Below, one piece after another: positions 33,395-43,776 of a stretch of 64,000 nt of DNA (the stretch's first letter is position 1; every line of letters begins with the position of its first letter). A program made the position numbers and the translations under genes. The notes under the pieces are model-generated. The model made no database searches. It had not been told where the DNA came from and saw nothing but the letters and a program-made list of their open reading frames with translations. Source of the stretch: Niebla homalea (taxonomy: Eukaryota > Ascomycota > Lecanoromycetes > Lecanorales > Ramalinaceae); the NCBI GenBank assembly GCA_019925105.1, contig JAHGAU010000016.1:372001-436000 (forward strand), written 5' to 3'.

Positions 33395-34921
33395 ATGGCT
33401 TCAATCGCCTCACGAAGAGTGGTTTGCTTCAGTGGAGGCTCTGCGGCGAACAATCTTGTTGATGTCTTCAATGAAGTCATTGAAAATAACAATTGCTCTC
33501 TCAGCTATGTGATTCCAATATCGGACAATGGAGGATCAACAAGTGAGCTAATCCGTGTCTTTGGCGGTCCTGGCATTGGGGATGTTCGAAGTACGTGGCT
33601 TCACCACCGTCAATGCTTACATCCATCTCCTTTCTACTCGCTCATGAATGGTAATCTGTAGTGATTATGGCATCTGAGTTCTGACCTCTCTTGATCAGAA
33701 CTGTGAACTTGGGTCTGACTTCTTGCAAAACCAGGTCGTTTGGTTCGGCTCATCCCCCAATCTCATACAAATATACGGACATTATTCAATCACCGGCTTT
33801 CAACTTCCTCCGACGAGGCTGCGTCGGAGTTCTCCACGCTACTGACTGGTACATCAGAATTATATGATCCCATCCCCACCCCGCAAGCTATGCTCATTCG
33901 CTCCATACTGTCCCACGTCTACCTTGAGATTCTCAAGCGGAATCGGCCTCCTTCATCGACCTTCAACTTCCAGTCTGCATCCATCGGCAATTTGTTTCTC
34001 ACCGGTGCTAGACTTTTTTCCGGCTCCTTCGAGTCTGCCATTTATCTGCTTGCCCTGATGGGCGGTATAGACGAGTCCAAGACCACAGTCTTACCAGCTA
34101 TCATCAGTAATTTTTCGCATCATATTTCGGCCGGTCTGGTGGACGGAAGCGTGATCGTCGGCCAGAATGCTATAAGCCATCCTGGGGAGCCCACAGCACT
34201 TCATCAGCCGAAAGAGCCTTCCCAGCGCTCAGATCTCGATCCCTTAGTGAACAGAGCAGATGCAACAGTCGAGGATGCCCATCTTCCTGGCTCCTTGTCG
34301 ACGTTACGCCAACCCAGTATTGTGTTTTCCAAGGCATCCGAAGAGCCACTTGTTGCAGGTATCGAACGGATCTGGTACATCAATCCATATGGGCAAGAGA
34401 TGCGGCCTCCCCCAAATCCAAAAGCACTGGAGGCACTGAATATTGCCGATGCAGTCATCTACAGCATCGGTAGCCTGTATACTTCCATCGTACCGTCATT
34501 GATACTGCGCGGTGTTGGCGACGCCATTGCACGCCCCAGTGGGCCAAAATTTAAGATTTTGATATTGAACGGAAGCCTAGATCGTGAGACGGGCGATTAC
34601 ACAGCCTCTGACTTCCTGGACGCCATCACTCGAGCCTGTATGGACAGTCAAGGTCTAGGTCTTGAGTATAAAAGAACTGCAGTCAGGGACCAATGGCGCA
34701 ACTTTGTGACTCATGTGATACATCTTGACGGTGTTGGCGTACCCACTGTCGATAAAGCAATGCTCTGCGGGCAAGGGGTCGAGAGCCTCAGGCTTTATGG
34801 ACGCAAGTCAGGCGATGGTATCATGAAATACGATGGCAAAGCCCTGACTCAGGCGCTTGGCATGATACTTGGAAAACGTGAAAAAGCCGCAAAAAGTCGA
34901 AGAAACACTCTTGAAAGTTGA
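33395..34921 (+). CDS. CofD/YvcK-family protein (UPF0052-like), two exons
   Basis: Exons 33395-33590 and 33735-34921 give 460 residues. The N-terminal nucleotide-binding part has VVCFSGGSAANNLVDVF and PISDNGGSTSELIRVFGGP, the signatures of the CofD/YvcK superfamily. GIGDVRSRLVRLIPQ is rebuilt across the intron, and NFQSASIGNLFLTGARLF and DAVIYSIGSLYTSIVPSLI complete the fold. In archaea CofD transfers phospholactate to the F420 precursor. In bacteria YvcK controls carbon flux and cell-wall synthesis and binds UDP-sugars. Fungi have no F420 pathway, so the substrate here is unknown. The 144-nt intron is the longest I modelled in this window. Confidence 0.85.
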
Positions 34922-35329
34922 TGCCTGCCTTGATACCAGATACTGAAAAGCCATGAATGAGAGCAGGCAGTAGAGGGTAGGACTCCTTTCGACGTAAGCC
35001 CCATCGTAAACCCAGAACATCATTCTGTCTGATTGGGGAAATGGTCCAGTCTACCTTCTCACCAAGTTTCTGCATGTCAAAGCTCAAAGCCTCATTCCGA
35101 TTGAAGCTACCCTGGTTTATAATGACGATTCCCACCAGCATCACGATTCTGCCCCGGCCGTATGACTGCTTCCTCCTCTGGCACTGGAAGCAGTCCGGTA
35201 TCATTGGCCACACCCTGTGCAACCGCGTCCTCATGAGTGAAAGCATGCGGTCCCTGCATGTGAGCGAGCCCAGCAGTAATTGCCGCAGCTCGCTGCTCGA
35301 AGTCACACACGCCGGCGTCAGCTGAGGCT
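34922..35329. other. Gene-free interval between convergent genes
   Basis: This is the 3' flank of the CofD-like gene and of the membrane glycoprotein gene. Several short overlapping frames exist on both strands, none with family features. Confidence 0.35.
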
Positions 35330-36729
35330 CTAGGTACATCGAGGACTCTCGCTGAATCCAACCTGCCTCAAGTCCGAGGCGCCCAAAGGATCATCCGAAG
35401 GCCGGCCGCTGAGCCCACCTTGGCTGGTAATGCGCTCAAGTTCTGCGAGCCGCGCGTCTTGCGCAGTGATTTGGCGCCGTAGCCTGGTAATGACTGCCAA
35501 TTGCGTGAAAGTTCCTCGTGAAGTTTGCACTACCTGCCTGCCCATCTGGCCTGTATTACGGACCATGGCCCTCACTACAGTATTAGACCGATTCGTGACG
35601 TATCCAGCGGCTGTGTCGGCCGGCTGATTGAGATTTCCGAAGGTGAGCAAGCGACCCAGCAAGACGGCCGTCAGAAGGAAGCCGGACAAGATACCAGTGG
35701 CTGTACTCGTTACGGCGGACCAGTCTACAGAGTGCACATGGCCCTCTTTCCAAGCCAGCTGGTTGAGGAAGCCTGCTGCTGCCCCAACGACAATACCGTT
35801 GGGGGTCCCTAGCGCCACGAAGAGGTTGTATGCACGCCTTGTTGGACCAACAGCGAGTGGGTTAGGGATCGCTGTACTAGTCACGGTGGCAGTGGATGAT
35901 TCCGTGGGTGCTGGGCCTGACTGGATAGTTGATGCAGGGCCTTGGTAGACTGACCAAGCTCGGCCGCATTCAGTTGATCGTCTGTTGCTCCTAGCTCGTC
36001 ATACAGGAGCAATCTACGGCGGAGCTCGTCTTTGACGTACTGCACTCTCTGGATATCACTAGGTGGTGGGCTCATCTGCTCATCAGGTACGAGGGTGCTT
36101 TGATTTGCTGCATCACAGAATTTGGGAAGGCGCTTTAATGCGCGATTGATCTCCCGGAGTAACAGGGTACCCTGGAAGACGAGGTGATCACTCAGAGCAG
36201 CCGTATCCGAATAATCTTTTGCGTTTCCCAGGCCTTTCACGTCTTTTGCTATGTGTATGAATTGGGTCGAGTTGATTGTGGTTCCGTTGCTATAGGTGTA
36301 CGTGCCAACATCTGTCGTGTTCTTGATGCTAGTACTGCAGTAGCCGAAGTCGGCTGTAATATTGACATAGAATGACTGGGTGAAGTTCTCATACATGGCT
36401 GTCCACGCCAGACTACTAAGGCCGTTGGCGAATTGGAATTTCCCAGCCAGGTCCGTGTCATTCCCTCCGAAGGCAATTGAGTCGGATGGCATACTACCAT
36501 GATACTGCAGAACGCGGACAGGGTCCCCTATCGTTGCAGGCCTCCGGACTCTTTTCACCAGTGGTGAGGTATGGTCTGGGTCAGTGGGGTGGTCTGGAAA
36601 GGTCCGTTTGAGGTAATCAGTTACGAACTCAACATTCTCATTTTCAAGGTCCGAAGATTCAGAGGGTGATAGTATGCCTACACAGACAGAAGACGAAAGA
36701 AAAAGGGCAAAGAAGAAGGATGATATCAT
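35330..36729 (-). CDS. Secretory-pathway glycoprotein with C-terminal membrane segments, unknown family (two exons)
   Basis: Two adjacent frames join as one gene: exons 35955-36729 and 35330-35910, 451 residues. The start chosen opens a clear signal peptide (MISSFFFALFLSSSVCVGIL). The upstream ATG at 36855 would bury it. The lumenal part of about 230 residues has at least seven N-glycosylation sequons (for example NDT, NFT, NIT, NTT, NGT, NST) and two or three cysteines. After a Pro-rich linker come hydrophobic segments (LFVALGTPNGIVVGAAAGFL and GILSGFLLTAVLLGRLLTF), then a basic/coiled tail (LRRQITAQDARLAELERI). The intron is 44 nt (GTCAGT donor). An acceptor 6 nt upstream, giving a 38-nt intron, also keeps frame. 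I do not recognise the family. Confidence 0.7.
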
Positions 36730-37705
36730 GTTTTTGTGCTTTAGTAGCAGTAAGGAATCTTGATATTCGGGAGTCGCGAAGGACTGACAACTGTCCTGCG
36801 AGCTGCACTGGGGCAAGAAGGACATACAAATACTCTGATCCCAGACATATGGCAAGCTCCATGGGCAGACAGTACGCGATGTTACTGTTTTACTCTAGTG
36901 AATCACGGGCCGATAGATAGAAGCTCGCACACTGGCTGTTGAAAAGACCATGAACTGTGTTCGAAAGTTTCTCATCGTTGCCTGACTACAAATGTTTCAA
37001 GATCACACGTGCTAAAACAAACAAACCGTCACCATGGTGGCTAAAGGCCGGTCTCACCTATTCACTGTGGACTCTTGCCAATTGACAAGCTGGTCATCAT
37101 CATGAGCTCCATCAAGGAGATAAGACTTCCGTGGATAAATTTCAATTCTTTGTATTATTTGGGCACGGCGATTCCATGTACTCACAAATGAACATGTATG
37201 AAACTTCCTACACTAATAGTTCGCCCCCTGCTATCATAGAATGCTTTTTAACAGGCTGGGTAGCTCATAACCTGAGTGATTGAGAATCGTAGAGGCCTTA
37301 TCTCCCGACGCTGATGAGATTTGGTGAACGCCGTGTATAGAAAGTACCTTATGCCTTTGAGAATGCTCGGTACAACATAGTGTCTCGTCAAGTCACAGAA
37401 GGGGGCCACGGATGGAATGGCAGACACCCAAGATCCAATTCAGCTTGCCATGCGTAATACATCCAAAATTCACAGAAGTCTGACAAATCGAAAGGTACAG
37501 AAACATAGCTGTGGAAATTCGTCGTCTGAATGCGGATGTAATGTTGATTCACAGCATGTTGAAACATTCTACCTATCTTTAGATGGAATACTTTCAATTG
37601 CGAGACCGCGCTAGGCGTCACAGCAACTCGTTCATACCTGTCTTGGGGGAAATCATCTTCGCCACGATCAAAGTCTTGGGAGAGCCAATTATCAGCATCC
37701 TTTCC
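36730..37705. promoter_or_regulatory. Divergent intergenic region between the glycoprotein gene and the Mei4-like gene
   Basis: There are 976 bp between start codons. Short frames (for example minus strand 37388-37735) have no recognisable content. An upstream non-coding exon of the Mei4-like gene is possible but cannot be seen. Confidence 0.3.
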
Positions 37706-39353
37706 ATGGCGACGGAGAAAAATACACCCATCCATCGACCGTTGCCTTCTCCATCCTCAATCCTACCCTTCTGTGGACTTTCCGTTGCGCTTTCCGTTGT
37801 CAGATCAGTACCTCTTGGCAAATCTCTCTCTAGTAGGCAGCTAGAAGCAGAAGCTTGTGCAGACATGCCGCTGATCCGAGACAGGTCACACTGCAGCTCT
37901 CGTTGCATGCATCAAGAGCGGCATCCAACCATCAGAGGCCAATACCATTGGGGAAAGCCGCCTTGATCCAGTGCAGTATTGGAGGCAGATTGTCACCCAG
38001 AGTCAGGATGAAATCAATAGACTGCGCACCGAAATTAAGGAATTGAATTCGACACGACGACGCTCACCTACCCCACACGTACAAAGACCTAGCATACACG
38101 AGACTTCAAGTGCGTGTACCGTTGCCGCCAAGCTACGTAGCTCGGGCAAGAAGAGAAAGTCTGAGGGTCAGATGAAAAGCACCGCTGCTGAGCAAAAGAG
38201 AAGGCGCACTAGGCTTTCCCCATCCACGTCAGATGATACTGTAGAGCTCCGCTGGGGCGCGAGTCCAGTATCAAATCTGGGTAGCAATGAACTTGATGCC
38301 TTTCCTCATTACCTACATGCTCTCCAGCAGTCGATGAGGTCTCCACAACTCGAATCGGATGCCATTGGACTGAACGTCATGTTACTCACTCACAGCATGC
38401 GTCATGTCTTAGGTATGACACCCGCTAGACTTTCAGAAACAGAGACCTTCCTTCGCTCGGAGCGCCATCGCTTTGCTTTTAGTAAAGATCGAGCAGTCTT
38501 CAGATGCTTTCCCCGAATCCTCCAGGCTCTTGAACTAATGTCGCCTGACAAGGGCTTATGGAGCACGGCAATCTACACAGTTCAGCAAGTCTTTCACGCC
38601 CTTGTGAAAGCGATCTGTGGAGGAGCGCTTGCTGAGTCAAAGGAAGAAGCTGGAGTTTGGGAGAATCATCCAGACGAATTGAGGCTGACCGATGGGGGCA
38701 AATCAATCAGACCAAAAAAAGAGCTGTTTCCGGGATACGCTAGGAGCGCCCATCTTTGTGAAGGATTTCTTTCGATGCTGAGATGCCTTGATCATTCAAA
38801 GTCATGGCACAAAGAGATACTGGAAGGTGCCCTTTATCTTCTTATCACCACCATGGGGCGAAGACTCCATTGGGCCATGTGGCAGCAGGAAGCCTACCCC
38901 CAAGAAGATTCTGATGTCTTTCAATTGGAAGGCGAATCCATGGAGCAGAAACAGGCAGCCTTTGAGGCACAGGTGCCCTTCTTGATCCCGCTGCTTGAGC
39001 AGTCCCTCAGACTTGCGGCACGCGGTCAAAATTCCCATACCAGCGAAGTCGATATAAGAGAGCACTCACGCGGACAGAGAAGGATGCCTTGCGGCATTTC
39101 TGACACGGCATGCTCGAAATTGCAGCAAACCCTCATCAATGCAACCTTCGCTATCGACGACAGAGACGCACTGCACCCTTCTCTTTCCCTTCCTGAGGTG
39201 CCAGACCGCGTAGATGTCGATTTTGAGACGCTCGTGTCTTGCAACCGTTTGAACGCAGCGGACCGTTTCAAGGATGATCTATGGAGACTTTTAGGATGGG
39301 ACTTGCTTACGTCAATTGATCAAAATGTACTCGGTGATTGTTCAAAAGGATAG
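37706..39353 (+). CDS. Candidate Mei4/Rec24-like meiotic double-strand-break protein (two exons)
   Basis: The large open frame from 37971 begins in mid-protein. Adding an exon at 37706 with an intron ending at 37896 gives an in-frame protein of 527-535 residues. The donor is 37833 (64-nt intron) or 37857 (40 nt); both keep frame. The first exon encodes CGLSVALSVVRSVPLGKS, which resembles the N-terminal LALALAIIRSKPxxKS motif of Mei4. Like Mei4, this is followed by Trp and a helix (QYWRQIVTQSQDEINRLRTE). A basic, NLS-like stretch (KKRK, KRRRTR) and a long all-helical region follow. Mei4 with Rec114 promotes Spo11 break formation. The assignment rests on one short motif and overall layout. The protein is otherwise unrecognised. 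Confidence 0.5.
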
Positions 39354-39675
39354 CTACTTCTGCGTTCTTAATCCTGATCTCACATGCACTATGAAACACC
39401 TCTGGCATCGCACCACATGTAGAGACTCAGCCCATGCCCATGCTGGTTGATGGAGAGAGCCTTTTAGCTGAATATAGGGGGTGGCAAGCTAGCAAAGGTG
39501 GGTGGCTGATTGTGGCTTGATCAATCATAGAATAGATCTATGTCTTGGCATTTTGTCTAGCAAAGCTCATCTTTTCTTTTTTCATTACCCAAGTCTGGCA
39601 ATTCTTTCTCAGCCTTTTGCTCGCTCCATTGGTCCATTTCGATGTTGCGGAAGCGCAAAGCGAGTAGAGCAGTCG

Positions 39676-41547
39676 ATGCTCTACAGCTACCTGAGGCAAG
39701 GGACGTGTCGATGTTCCTACCGTTCCAAAGCCCGCTGCTTTTCTTCTTTCCCTCGTTCTAGCACACCCTCGCGAGAATGGGAGGCCCCAGATTTACCACA
39801 TACTCTCCTAGACCCCTTACTGAGCGGACATCAGCAATCATCTCAACCTTCCAAGGCGCAAGTTTTCAAAGACGCCAGGGGAGACAGTCGACATGATGGA
39901 TCACAGACGAACCATGCGAGACTGGGCTTTACATCCAATTTGGATGAAGATCCTGTCAAAGTACCAGGGAGGGGTGAAATCGCTCAGCAGATGTCGCAAC
40001 TTGAGCATGAGCTTCCACGAGCACCTTCAACTCGGTCGCCAGGTCCCACGGCTGAGATGGTCAAGGTCAAATTGCAGACAATACGGGACTTATTGGAGGA
40101 AGGTACCACGCAAGAGGTCATTGAAGGCGTTTGGAAAGCTACAGAGGACAGAGATGTGGCTGCAGCCATCCCAACCACAACACTCATAGAGATGCTTGGA
40201 AGGCTCGATCCGTGCGACGATTTCGCGCCCTTCAGACCGGCCTATACGCAGCGGGATCCCAAACACTATAGGACGCTCAATAGCTCAAGAAACAAGATAT
40301 CTTTTTCCTTCTCACGTGTGAGGATATTGGCATGGGACATTTGCCAATCTCGCATCGAGAGTGGACGAAGTATGGGTGTCCGGGAGTATGCAGCCTTTCT
40401 GAGACTCGCCCGAGGAACGTTCGACGGGCTTCTTGCTTCAAGAGTCATGGACGCTCTATTATCACGCAACCTCAAACCAGACCTGGACTGCTACAATTAT
40501 TTTTTTGAGGCCAAGTGCTGGTCAGATGCCTGGTGGGCCAGTAATCGCCACTTGCTGCGCGTCTTCCCTTATGCACAGACGAAACGGGAGCTGGCTCGGT
40601 CTCAACCCGACTTGGCTGATCGAATCAGCTATTCTCACACGGTTGGCGAAGGGGGCATTAAAAGCGAAGTAACGGCCATGTATACGCATATGATCGAAAA
40701 CGGCACGATGCCAGATTGTACCTCGTACGGCCATTTGATCACTGCGCTTGCCAGGGAGGGCGATCTGCAAGGGGTCAAAGCTGTTTTGATGAGAGTGTGG
40801 TATGTCGACGTCGATGCCGTGTGCGCACAAGGATCGAGCGCTGCAGTTACCCTGACCCCGGACTCTCCAATGTATCCAGACGGGGAGCTCATATTCAAGA
40901 TCGCACATGCGTTCGGGAGCAACAATGATGTGCCTACCGCTCTCCGGCTGGTCGACTTTATGTCACGTAACTTCAGCGTTCAGATCCCTGCTTCTGTATG
41001 GGAAGAACTTCTGAATTGGACCTTTACTCTCTCAACGAGGCGCTCCAAGCTGCGTAAGTTCGATGGCGCCCAGCTTGGACAGCTGCGAAATGATACCGTC
41101 GAAGACATGTGGAATGTCCTTACCAATGACCCTTACAACTGTCAGCCTACCCTGGCCATGTACGATTGGATGATCCGCAATCAGAAGAGGAGGGTCCGGC
41201 TGCTTCCGACTCTTAGATACGTTGTTCAAGGCCTCGAAATTCACCAGACAAACGAGCAGATGCTCGCCGAACATGCTACCAAAACAAATTACGACAACAT
41301 TCAAGAGCACGATGAAATTTCGGACCAACTGAGCATGACGAGAGCTATTTCTTTTGGCATAGTACGTGAATGGTGCAAGCTTCTGCTTGCACCCGATCAC
41401 TGGCTAGACGAGGATCGCAAACCTCTGCTTTGGGAACGACAGCTTTTACCCTATGTGGTTGATGTCTTCTGGCACTTCGAAGCCGCAGAGCATCTGCCGC
41501 GCATGTCTTACAGCATGGAGTCAGGCGATATAGAGTTGACAGACTGA
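39676..41547 (+). CDS. Mitochondrial PPR-like protein, probably ATP13/Aep2 family
   Basis: It is a single exon. The chosen start gives a 623-residue protein with a strong mitochondrial presequence (MLYSYLRQGTCRCSYRSKAR, then CFSSFPRSS). The frame is open for 58 codons further upstream but without targeting character. PPR-like helical pairs are visible: YAAFLRLARGTFDGLLASRVMD, MYTHMIENGTMPDCTSYGHL and ALAREGDLQGVKAVLMRVW. The arrangement resembles fungal proteins of the ATPase-expression (ATP13/Aep2) family, which are needed for translation of mitochondrial ATP synthase subunit mRNA. That match is from memory of the family's look, so the RNA target is inferred. Confidence 0.65.
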   Translation: MLYSYLRQGTCRCSYRSKARCFSSFPRSSTPSREWEAPDLPHTLLDPLLSGHQQSSQPSKAQVFKDARGDSRHDGSQTNHARLGFTSNLDEDPVKVPGRGEIAQQMSQLEHELPRAPSTRSPGPTAEMVKVKLQTIRDLLEEGTTQEVIEGVWKATEDRDVAAAIPTTTLIEMLGRLDPCDDFAPFRPAYTQRDPKHYRTLNSSRNKISFSFSRVRILAWDICQSRIESGRSMGVREYAAFLRLARGTFDGLLASRVMDALLSRNLKPDLDCYNYFFEAKCWSDAWWASNRHLLRVFPYAQTKRELARSQPDLADRISYSHTVGEGGIKSEVTAMYTHMIENGTMPDCTSYGHLITALAREGDLQGVKAVLMRVWYVDVDAVCAQGSSAAVTLTPDSPMYPDGELIFKIAHAFGSNNDVPTALRLVDFMSRNFSVQIPASVWEELLNWTFTLSTRRSKLRKFDGAQLGQLRNDTVEDMWNVLTNDPYNCQPTLAMYDWMIRNQKRRVRLLPTLRYVVQGLEIHQTNEQMLAEHATKTNYDNIQEHDEISDQLSMTRAISFGIVREWCKLLLAPDHWLDEDRKPLLWERQLLPYVVDVFWHFEAAEHLPRMSYSMESGDIELTD

Positions 41548-41663
41548 CCAAGGGTCCTTGTCGCAGTGCAATCGCTGTCCAGGATGAGGGTCACCTGGCT
41601 CGCGAATACAATCTACTGACACTGCTGATCCCGTGAAGGCTCCTGTCTCAACGAGGCTTGGGA

Positions 41664-42765
41664 TCAATAGGTAGCAGTCAACCTTTGGACCAAGTACTCC
41701 CCACTATTGACACTCGCGTATTTCGTGCTGTCTTGGGGAGCCTCGGAGGTTCCGGGCAAGGCTTCAATCGTTCTGTCGAAATCGGGATTGCAGAAGTAAG
41801 CGACAGAATACCTTGCTGGATGATGCTCGTCCACGGTTTTAGCAGCAGGCTCGATGACGCGATGCTTGGTACTCCGAATCAAATCATTGCTCCATCTCGC
41901 CAACAGATCACCAGCATTCACAACAATGGTGCCAGTCATTGGGGCGACATCCAACCAGCCGCCCGCCTCCGTTGGACGTGCCACTTGCAAGCCACCTGAC
42001 TGATCCTGAAAGAGGAGGCTCAAGCTGCCGTAGTCGGTATGTGCTCCTGCCCGGACTCTGTTCCCACCTTCAAAGACACTTCGGGAGACTTCTGGATAGT
42101 GGAGCAGACGAAGAGTGTTGTCGCCAATCCGCACGAAGCCATCGAAGAAAGTGTGGTCCAAACCCATGCCTATGGCGAGCCCACGCATCAGGACTCGATG
42201 AAGGGTCTTGCAACAGTCGAAAAAGCGCATCATGGTGGTTTGGAAGGACGATGCCTTGATGCCATCATCACCGAAACGTGGCCAATGATTTGGATAGCCG
42301 TCGTCATCATCTCTTCCTATCTCAAAGCTCTCCTTGAGGTCTTCCCCAGCACTCTCGCGCACTCGGGCGACGTCCTCACGGGTTAAGGCCTGGCTTGTCT
42401 TCTCGCGACCTTGGCGAGTGTAGCCTCGGTTTGAACGAGCACTGTCCCATTCCAAGGCTTCTTTCTCGTCCAGCGGTCGGTCAAAGAAGTGGGCGGACTG
42501 TGCGAAGACATCTCTGACAAGGCCAGAAGGAATAATTGTGGAGTAGTCGGTGAGGTAGAGGAAACCTTCGTTTCGAAAAGCAGAGAGCAGCTTCTGCGCC
42601 GCGTCACGCGTTGCTGGCGAGTCTTCCAATAAGGGGGCGAGTGGGATGAGCTGGATGCTTAATCAGTCAAGCCTAGGTTCACAGGGTTGGAGGAGAAGTC
42701 ACCGGTAATGTTGCGTGGTCGCTAGCAGACAGCGATTCATGCGTACCAGGAGCTGCTGGAGCCAT
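41664..42765 (-). CDS. 2-oxoglutarate/Fe(II)-dependent oxygenase, isopenicillin N synthase-like (two exons)
   Basis: Exons 42703-42765 and 41664-42650 give 349 residues. The join MAPAAPGTHESLSASDHATLP to LIPLAPLLEDS matches the usual N-terminus (IPxIDxxxL-like) of the family. The DIOX_N part has GFLYLTDY and NRGYTRQGREK. The double-stranded beta-helix core has the iron ligands His225 and Asp227 (AGAHTDYGSLSLL) and His284 (STKHRVIEP), and the 2-oxoglutarate-binding RYS pair (Arg301, Ser303). All catalytic residues are intact. The substrate is not predictable. The intron is 52 nt. It is divergent from the phosphopantothenoylcysteine decarboxylase gene, with 224 bp between starts. Confidence 0.9.
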
Positions 42766-42989
42766 TATCCTAAGCTGCCTTTTTGCAGAGTTGAGAATGA
42801 ATTGTAGTTGAAGTCGATGTAGTGTCAGATCTTTATCTTTCCGCACTCGTTTCTCCGGCCCACTGAATTAATGAACGAGGGGAAGCAGGCAATTGAGGGA
42901 GCAGGTGGGGGTACGTACGGCGGCTAGATTATATTATACTAGAATATAACCGACAGCTCTTCACCCAAAGGCAAAAAGCCGTGGTGACA

Positions 42990-43679
42990 ATGGCAACCAG
43001 TGATGTAGCAAATGCTGGACACGCCTGTCAAGGTCCAGCAGTGGTCGTAGCAGGGACTATCGATGATGGCAGAAAGCACCTGCTTCTGGCCGCAAGTGGC
43101 TCTGTTGCCACCATTAAATTACCCATGATCATCGCTGCACTGGAAAGTCAACCGAACCTCTCCATCCGCATCATCGTGACCAAAGCGGCAACGCATTTCC
43201 TTGCTGGCCAAGCTCCAGAACAGCCCACTCTCTCCTCTCTGGCCTTGCTTCCGAATGTGGATGGGATCTATCGCGATGAAGACGAGTGGATCCATCCGTG
43301 GACAAGAGACGCAAAGATCCTACACATAGAACTGCGCAGATGGGCCCATCTCCTTGCCATCGTCCCAATGTCGGCGAATCTACTGGCAAAGACGACTGGG
43401 GGTCTCTGCGACGATCTCTTGACCAATGTGATTAGAGCTTGGGATATCAAGCGTTCCATCATTGCGGCGCCGGCCATGAATCAGCTGATGTGGGAGCATC
43501 CCATCACGGCAAAGCAGGTTGCAACACTCCAGACCGAATGGGACTGGTTTGACGTCTTATCCCCACAGGTGAAAGCATTGGCATGTGGTGATGTTGGACA
43601 AGGAGGCATGTGCGATTGGAAGCACATTGTCGCCGTGCTTGAGAAACGACTTGCATATATAGAAACTAGTCCAGTTTGA
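42990..43679 (+). CDS. Phosphopantothenoylcysteine decarboxylase / Hal3-type flavoprotein
   Basis: It is a single exon of 229 residues. The HFCD flavoprotein fold begins at LLLAASGSVATIKLP. All residues needed for decarboxylation are present: His112 in ILHIELRRWA, Asn164 in APAMNQLMW and Cys199 in LACGDVGQGGM. This makes a true coenzyme A-pathway enzyme (4'-phosphopantothenoyl-cysteine to 4'-phosphopantetheine) more likely than a purely regulatory Hal3/Vhs3 subunit. The acidic C-terminal tail of yeast Hal3 is also missing. The upstream in-frame GTG codons are not used as the start here. An AT-rich TATATTATACTAGAATATA-like promoter segment lies about 50-60 bp upstream. Confidence 0.92.
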   Translation: MATSDVANAGHACQGPAVVVAGTIDDGRKHLLLAASGSVATIKLPMIIAALESQPNLSIRIIVTKAATHFLAGQAPEQPTLSSLALLPNVDGIYRDEDEWIHPWTRDAKILHIELRRWAHLLAIVPMSANLLAKTTGGLCDDLLTNVIRAWDIKRSIIAAPAMNQLMWEHPITAKQVATLQTEWDWFDVLSPQVKALACGDVGQGGMCDWKHIVAVLEKRLAYIETSPV

Positions 43680-43776
43680 TGAGGGGTAGGTAGCTGGCCC
43701 CACCATACAACATCCGTAAAGTAGCGACACCAAAAGCTTCGAATCCACTACAAGCGATTGTCTTCTGGGAAGAGCG

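Noticed and set aside
34821..35339. 172-codon minus-strand frame between the CofD-like and glycoprotein genes
   Set aside because: It overlaps the 3' end of the CofD-like gene and shows no protein features; it is most likely a random frame.
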